NCBI GenBank assembly: GCA_002343845.1
Contig: DDSQ01000046.1
Location: forward strand, 5,971-16,357
DNA from: Planctomycetes bacterium UBA2386
Lineage (GTDB): Bacteria; Planctomycetota; UBA1135; UBA2386
Reading direction: 5' to 3'
Length of the DNA: 10,387 nt
The notes beneath the pieces were generated by a model that saw nothing but the letters and a program-made list of their open reading frames with translations, made no database searches and was not told the origin of the DNA. The position numbers were made by a program, and so were the translations under genes. The number at the start of each line of letters is the position of its first letter. Position 1 is the first letter of the stretch. This document shows, piece after piece, positions 8,701 through 10,387 of the stretch.

Positions 8701-8715
8701 GCGCGGTTGGGGCAT
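2755..8715 (-). CDS. Giant multidomain protein: two alpha/beta hydrolases, M17-N-like domain, CHAT caspase-like protease and TPR-like tail
   Basis: This 1986-residue protein has no signal peptide or clear membrane segment and is probably cytosolic. Residues 1-260 are poorly conserved, with Ala/Gly-rich linkers at about 30-65 and 130-170. An alpha/beta hydrolase of the DUF7379/lipase type spans about 262-585: oxyanion-side VFVHGTF (267-273), nucleophile Ser337 in THSRGG, likely Asp525 and His555. A second, LCAT-like hydrolase spans about 613-958: VLPGILGSHL (618-627), DWRRP (685-689), Ser721 in AHSMGG, Asp912 in GDGRVP and His934 in EHGSLP. Residues about 1020-1185 resemble the M17 aminopeptidase N-terminal fold (VIVVGLG, 1100-1106). 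A CHAT protease spans about 1325-1625: PWELL (1359-1363), His1482 in IAGHG and Cys1522 in NCCHLAG. A helical, TPR-like tail spans about 1660-1986. The ATG at 8715 is chosen for its GAGGA site 8 bases upstream; a GTG at 8868 would add 51 residues without domain character. The hydrolases should cut lipid or ester bonds and the CHAT domain should cut protein; targets are unknown. A conflict or cell-death role is inference. Confidence 0.92.
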   Translation of the reverse strand: MPQPRRPAAITFVIPGELVAGTHSWEAADVTAGAASSATGGAGGAATRAAARFDAPAGTASGAALGLRGRVKAAVRVGIRRDGGRLERVQAVPGEDVVVLHLAGGPALVLHPESARDLLRAQGDRRRDAPAGLSGDARAARAGASGAAPATRAGAAGGSTGEPAADAEVVEVPAELRWSDLEAGAVATRGAPRGFLGDVLLSLVEVISGPAEDLAQDWVASRIGARVDDQVVEGVYALDAEHLPPLKGCTPVAGTMPPAPDGGPTLVFVHGTFSTTESGFGKLWQTQTHRVRALFRHYRDAVYALDHATLRRSPIENALTLVQATPPGARLHLLTHSRGGLVAEVLARAAALDGLDEAARELFTLENLPASFTRELDAAGRAEVRRALDTQKAALERLIGELRARRITIERIVRVACPARGTLLASQRLDAYLSILQWAMGLAQVPVAPAFVDFLAGVAQRRADPRLLPGLAAMVPDSPLIRWLHAAEAPVDGQLRVVAGDLEGDSIGSWLKTLVTDAFYWTDHDLVVQTRSMYGGVPRRAGASFVLDRGGKVTHFNYFGNDTTASAVVAALTQDQPAGYRLIGPLSQAGESASGARAARREAADDGRVAADKPAVFVLPGILGSHLKVDDRRIWLGWRLVNGLARLAYPDDTRRVQPDGAIGLIYEDLMDVLAKTHQVIEFAFDWRRPLEDEARRLGDAVLGQLVARERSGQPVRIVAHSMGGLLARTMQLECPEVWSRLMAHPKARLLMLGTPNDGSWAPMQCLSGDDGFGNTLAAFGAPFQDHAARQLMACFPGFLQLQAGLRRDDPRGLCREATWRSIADEDVRRLEAANAWHRDERQLAIYRWGVPPQAVLDQAVALRERLDAQRDHELPRWSDRLALVLGHARSTPDGFELGAEGLVYLDASEAGDGRVPHANALLPGVRTWQIPVEHGSLPDASEYFDAFLELLEQGTTAKLKSVPAAGATRGGEPPREPAVAHTRSRPSRDRSGAAPPPDIELRHPLLLPRAEAPRGAETAALRVSVHNGDLSFVRQPLMLGHYRTTHLTGTERVVDELIGGTMKDSLDLRQYPDAAGTHQFFANAGGNRANPFGAPRPESVIVVGLGTEGNLRPSELSYTVRMGVLALAQRRHEQPAHDEPGFELAATLLGSGGAGITVGTAAQCIAQGVREADQALAELNTRLEAVETGRGGRGQVLAPGRAVRRWPRVRHLLLVELYLDRAAEAWRALKLQAESTPGAYALADRLSFGPGALRRPLDGGYRGTSYDYIRALGASGPKGEALVEYTVDTRKRARTEQIRQPVQERLLRSLVAEASNERSRDEPIGRTLFNLLVPVELGPFLGGTSEMLLQLDPGTAAIPWELLDTEGGSPGATAVQPWAVRAKLVRTLTTVDHRRQVVDASPDAHVLVIGEPLADPKAFPALPGARAEARAVRRLLRRDGGLPPDHVLSLVADDDRAPGPDARAVINALMARAWRIVHIAGHGMPPDGEDPRGVVLSDGTFLGPHEIQSMRVVPELVFVNCCHLAGRHSDQVLATQRYDRVRFAAGVAEKLIEIGVRCVVAAGWAVDDAAAESFATTFYQALLRGERFIDAAAQAREAARQHGGHTWAAYQCYGDPDWILKRAGSDPQAPAASLDDEYASVTSPPALALALETIHVECRHQGRNRESRRAKIRHLETRFTEAWGRIGAVAEAFGLAWDAAGDRDAAIRWYRRAMAAGDGSASLKATEQLADLLARQAQERIAAMRPRPDAKAVAAALAAIGEARGLLERLIALAPSLERWSLVGSTYQRAIRVARAARGDSGPEAVAADPGDERVGEPGDAAVAGSDAARDDEQALLVRMAEAYHRALEEGRRSNAPDLFDPALNHLSALAAQVRDRPLTLDPAELALTRQLLIARNHDDPDFRTVIGLTTLDLCEAVASLTLHERLDRIVEDYEALYQRTQDSPNWGPERDRLEFVLHGVRRWGRPKEKAAAGRVVKLMRRSGPR

Positions 8716-8723
8716 GGGGTCGA

Positions 8724-8728
8724 TCCTC
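8724..8728 (-). promoter_or_regulatory. Ribosome binding site deciding the start of the giant CHAT gene
   Basis: Read on the minus strand this is GAGGA, 8 bases before the ATG at 8715. It supports this ATG over the in-frame GTG at 8868. Confidence 0.6.
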
Positions 8729-8947
8729 GTTTGGGCGTCGCCGGGTCGGGGGGCGCGGCGGGTGATGGCTTCGTGCGGGCAACGGGGTTCATCGGGAACG
8801 AATTGCCGATGCGCGGGACGGCCGCCGCGCCCGTGCGGGCAGCCGTGTGTTCGCGTCGGCAAGCTCACCCGGCGAGCCGCTCCGGGTGCCGCCGCGGCCT
8901 CGTTCCCTCCCGGGCGCGAGCATCGCCCGGACGGCGGTGCGAATCAA

Positions 8948-9037
8948 GTGCCCGCACTGCGCGACGACCTGTTCCGCACGCCCGACGAGATCCGCGAAGG
9001 CGTGCAGCTGGCGTTGCGGCCGCTGGTCGGGACGTAG
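8948..9037 (+). pseudogene. Possible short gene or gene remnant (29 codons to a TAG stop)
   Basis: From the GTG at 8948 the frame reads VPALRDDLFRTPDEI and ends ALRPLVGT before the TAG at 9035-9037. Nearly every third base is G or C, and the amino acid mix looks like a genuine amphipathic helical protein end. Upstream in this frame the third-base bias fades and no ribosome binding site is seen. The neighbouring frame from a GTG at 8937 begins VRIKCPHCATT, which resembles the start of a zinc-ribbon protein. A frameshifted remnant of a small zinc-ribbon protein, a short leader peptide or pure chance are all possible. I do not recognise a family. Confidence 0.22.
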
Positions 9038-9101
9038 CCCCCCCAAGCCGCCGGCCGCCGCACCCCTTCAGCTTCCGCCCGCACGGCCGAAACAGCGTGT
9101 C

Positions 9102-10064
9102 ATGCGACCTGATCCGGATGCCCCTGAGCTGCAGGCAGCCCCGCTGCAGAGCCTGCTGTCCCGATGTGCCGGCCTCGTGGCCCTGTTCGACCCGGACGAC
9201 CGGCTGCACTGGGCCAACGCCGCGTGGCGGGAGGTATTCGGCGTGGCGCCGGACGCCAGCCCGACCTGGGACGAGCTGATGCGTGCCGCCCACCAGGCGG
9301 GCACGGGCTGGCGGTTCGACGGGCCGCAGGCCGAGCGTGAGATGGCCGACGCGGCTGCCGAGCGCCGCGCCCGGACGCCGTCGCGCACCTTCGAGCGCGG
9401 CCTGGTCGACGGGCGCTCGCTGCTGATGACGCACACCTGCGACGCGCGAGGCTGGCTGCTGGAAGTCGGCCTGGACCTGTCGCAGCGCCCGGCCCGGGTG
9501 CCCGACGGGCGCCTGGCCTCCAGCCCGGCGACGGATGCTGGCGCGGACGACCCGGTCACCGGCGTGCCGACGCGCGAGACCGCGCTGGCGCGACTGGCGA
9601 CCGCGCTGGCCGATGCCGCGCGCCCGACCTGCGTGGCCCTGGTCGACGTGGACCAGACGGAGCGGATCAACGCCCGCTACGGCCAGGCGGCCGGCGACCA
9701 GGTGTTGCGCGACTTCGCACGGCACCTGCGCGACCGCGTGCGCCGCGACGACGCCTGCGGCAGGATCGGCGGCGACGGCTTCCTGGTGATGCTGCATGGC
9801 GTGTCGCTGGAACAGGCCGAGGACGCGCTGAACCGCCTGTGCGCCGAGGCCCGCGAGTCCCAGCCGCTGCCGGCCGTGCCGTACTTCCGCTACAGCGTCA
9901 GCGCCGGCCTGGTGCAGGCGCTGCCGGGCGAGGCCCGCGAGGCCGTGCTGGCCCGTGCCGACGCCGCGCTGCGCGCTGCCAAGCACGCGGGGCGCGACCG
10001 CTGCATCGTGCATCGCTCGGCGCCGGCGGCACCCGATGCGGACCGGCCTGCCCCCAACGCTTGA
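9102..10064 (+). CDS. PAS-GGDEF domain protein with degenerate cyclase motif
   Basis: The 320-residue protein joins an N-terminal PAS-like sensor (about 15-130, with GLVALFDPDDRLHWANAAW at 24-42) to a GGDEF domain (about 149-305, starting at DPVTGVPTRETAL). GGDEF domains make cyclic di-GMP from two GTP. Here the signature is GGDGF (223-227), with Gly in place of the usual acidic fourth residue. The usual DxDxFKxxND and GHxxGD segments read DVDQTERINA (182-191) and GQAAGD (194-199). The metal-ligand candidates Asp182 and Asp184 remain. An RxxD inhibitory-site pattern (Arg214-Asp217) sits at the canonical five-residue distance. The protein may therefore be catalytically dead and act as a c-di-GMP receptor or regulator; residual activity is not excluded. 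There are no membrane segments. ATG 9102 is chosen because the PAS domain follows closely, although no strong ribosome binding site is visible; the frame stays open upstream without domain character. Confidence 0.88.
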   Translation: MRPDPDAPELQAAPLQSLLSRCAGLVALFDPDDRLHWANAAWREVFGVAPDASPTWDELMRAAHQAGTGWRFDGPQAEREMADAAAERRARTPSRTFERGLVDGRSLLMTHTCDARGWLLEVGLDLSQRPARVPDGRLASSPATDAGADDPVTGVPTRETALARLATALADAARPTCVALVDVDQTERINARYGQAAGDQVLRDFARHLRDRVRRDDACGRIGGDGFLVMLHGVSLEQAEDALNRLCAEARESQPLPAVPYFRYSVSAGLVQALPGEAREAVLARADAALRAAKHAGRDRCIVHRSAPAAPDADRPAPNA

Positions 10065-10076
10065 CGCCATCGGAGG

Positions 10077-10099
10077 TCCCGGCGCGCTCGCTGCCGGGA
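10077..10099 (+). terminator. Hairpin downstream of the PAS-GGDEF gene
   Basis: TCCCGGC (10077-10083) pairs perfectly with GCCGGGA (10093-10099) around a nine-base loop, 12 bases after the stop codon. An outer GCCA (10066-10069) and TGGC (10100-10103) could extend it. There is no T-run, so this is a candidate transcription end rather than a classical terminator. Confidence 0.4.
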
Positions 10100-10161
10100 T
10101 GGCGACGACCGGCGCTGCGTGCCCTTCGGGCCGCGTCCTGACTTCCTCCTTCCCTGCGGGG

Positions 10162-10177
10162 CATCCGTAACCGGATG
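10162..10177. promoter_or_regulatory. Perfect 6-bp palindromic site upstream of bkdA1
   Basis: CATCCG (10162-10167) and CGGATG (10172-10177) flank TAAC, 119 bases before the bkdA1 start. In Pseudomonas the bkd operon is activated by the Lrp-type regulator BkdR, so a regulator site here is plausible, but the match to a BkdR site is not established and no regulator gene is in the window. Confidence 0.25.
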
Positions 10178-10281
10178 TCAGCGCTCCAAGGGCCACCCCC
10201 AATCGGCCGTCGTCGCGCTTTCCGATAGCCTGCGGGGCTTCCCATCCTCGGCGGCGCCGGGCCGACGACGGATGGCGCGTC

Positions 10282-10287
10282 AAGGAG
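10282..10287 (+). promoter_or_regulatory. Strong ribosome binding site of bkdA1
   Basis: AAGGAG lies 8 bases before the ATG at 10296. It is one of the best Shine-Dalgarno matches in the window and fixes the start of the gene. Confidence 0.75.
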
Positions 10288-10295
10288 CCTCCCGC

Positions 10296-10387
10296 ATGGC
10301 CGAGCCCTCACCCCTGCGCCTGCACGTCCCCGAGCCCTCGGGCCGGCCGGGCCACTCGACGGACTTCTCGTTTCTCCACGTCTCGCC
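10296..10387 (+). CDS. bkdA1: Branched-chain 2-oxoacid dehydrogenase E1 component, alpha subunit (N-terminal part, runs off the right edge)
   Basis: Only about 30 residues are visible. They start MAEPSPLRLHVPEPSGRPGH and continue STDFSFLHVS, closely matching the N-terminus of bacterial BkdA1 proteins, where PLRLHVPEPxGRPG followed by TDFSYL is characteristic. The complete enzyme is the thiamine-diphosphate-dependent E1 alpha subunit of the branched-chain keto acid dehydrogenase complex. It decarboxylates the 2-oxoacids derived from valine, leucine and isoleucine in the cytosol, together with E1 beta, E2 and E3, which usually follow in the same operon. The catalytic and thiamine-diphosphate binding segments lie outside the window. 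The start is supported by an AAGGAG site 8 bases upstream, and the 231-base gap before it suggests that the operon begins here. Confidence 0.85.
   Translation, partial: MAEPSPLRLHVPEPSGRPGHSTDFSFLHVS

Larger units (their letters stand above)
8716..9101. other. Divergent intergenic region between the CHAT gene and the PAS-GGDEF gene
   Basis: This 386-base stretch should carry the promoters of two divergent genes. I could not find a convincing sigma-70 promoter on either strand. A perfect 7-bp hairpin (CCGGGCG at 8910-8916 with CGCCCGG at 8924-8930) lies near the middle. The section 8937-9037 has coding character in the plus direction and may hold a short gene or gene remnant (listed separately). 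Confidence 0.4.

Noticed and set aside
8716..8868. 51-residue longer start (GTG 8868) for the giant CHAT protein
   Set aside because: The added residues have no domain character, and the ATG at 8715 has a well-spaced GAGGA site.
6055..9279. 1074-codon plus-strand open frame opposite the CHAT gene and overlapping the PAS-GGDEF start
   Set aside because: Same cause: it mirrors the minus-strand codons and shows no recognisable domain. It also runs out of frame into the PAS-GGDEF gene.
1..10387. CRISPR array, insertion sequence, tRNA or phage gene
   Set aside because: No regularly spaced direct repeats, no transposase or integrase motifs and no tRNA-like cloverleaf were noticed on either strand, although a short degraded element cannot be fully excluded by eye.

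Overview
The window is very GC-rich, its coding frames favour G or C at third positions, and all recognisable genes look proteobacterial. The TupA-type tungstate-binding protein, the BkdA1-type branched-chain keto acid dehydrogenase subunit and the PAS-GGDEF protein together suggest a betaproteobacterium, most likely of the order Burkholderiales. That placement is inferred from gene style, because there is no rRNA or other marker gene here.

Left part (1-2383): four minus-strand genes. In transcription order they are a two-CxxC zinc-ribbon protein of unknown function (2383-1715), a HAD-superfamily phosphatase (1646-984) whose stop codon lies inside a strong hairpin, a 67-residue membrane protein (869-666), and the start of a tungstate ABC transporter substrate-binding protein (tupA, from 440, running off the left edge). 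They share a strand, but the gaps (68, 114 and 225 bases) and the hairpin argue against one tight operon.

Centre (2755-8715): one minus-strand gene of 1986 codons fills more than half of the window. In order it encodes a poorly conserved N-terminal region, an alpha/beta hydrolase (nucleophile Ser337), a second LCAT-like alpha/beta hydrolase (Ser721, Asp912, His934), a region resembling the N-terminal domain of M17 aminopeptidases, a CHAT caspase-like protease domain (His1482, Cys1522) and a helical TPR-like tail. It is flanked by intergenic stretches of 371 and 386 bases, so it looks like a self-contained unit. Two apparently intact lipase or esterase sites joined to a caspase-like protease in one polypeptide make this the most interesting object in the window. 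A role in bacterial conflict or regulated cell death is a reasonable hypothesis but is not shown by the sequence.

Right part (8716-10387): plus strand. A PAS-GGDEF protein (9102-10064) has a degenerate catalytic motif (GGDGF) but keeps an RxxD inhibitory-site pattern, so it is probably a c-di-GMP sensor or a dead cyclase. After a hairpin, and behind a strong ribosome binding site, comes the start of the branched-chain 2-oxoacid dehydrogenase E1 alpha gene (bkdA1, from 10296), which runs off the right edge. No tRNA, rRNA, CRISPR array, insertion sequence or phage gene was seen.
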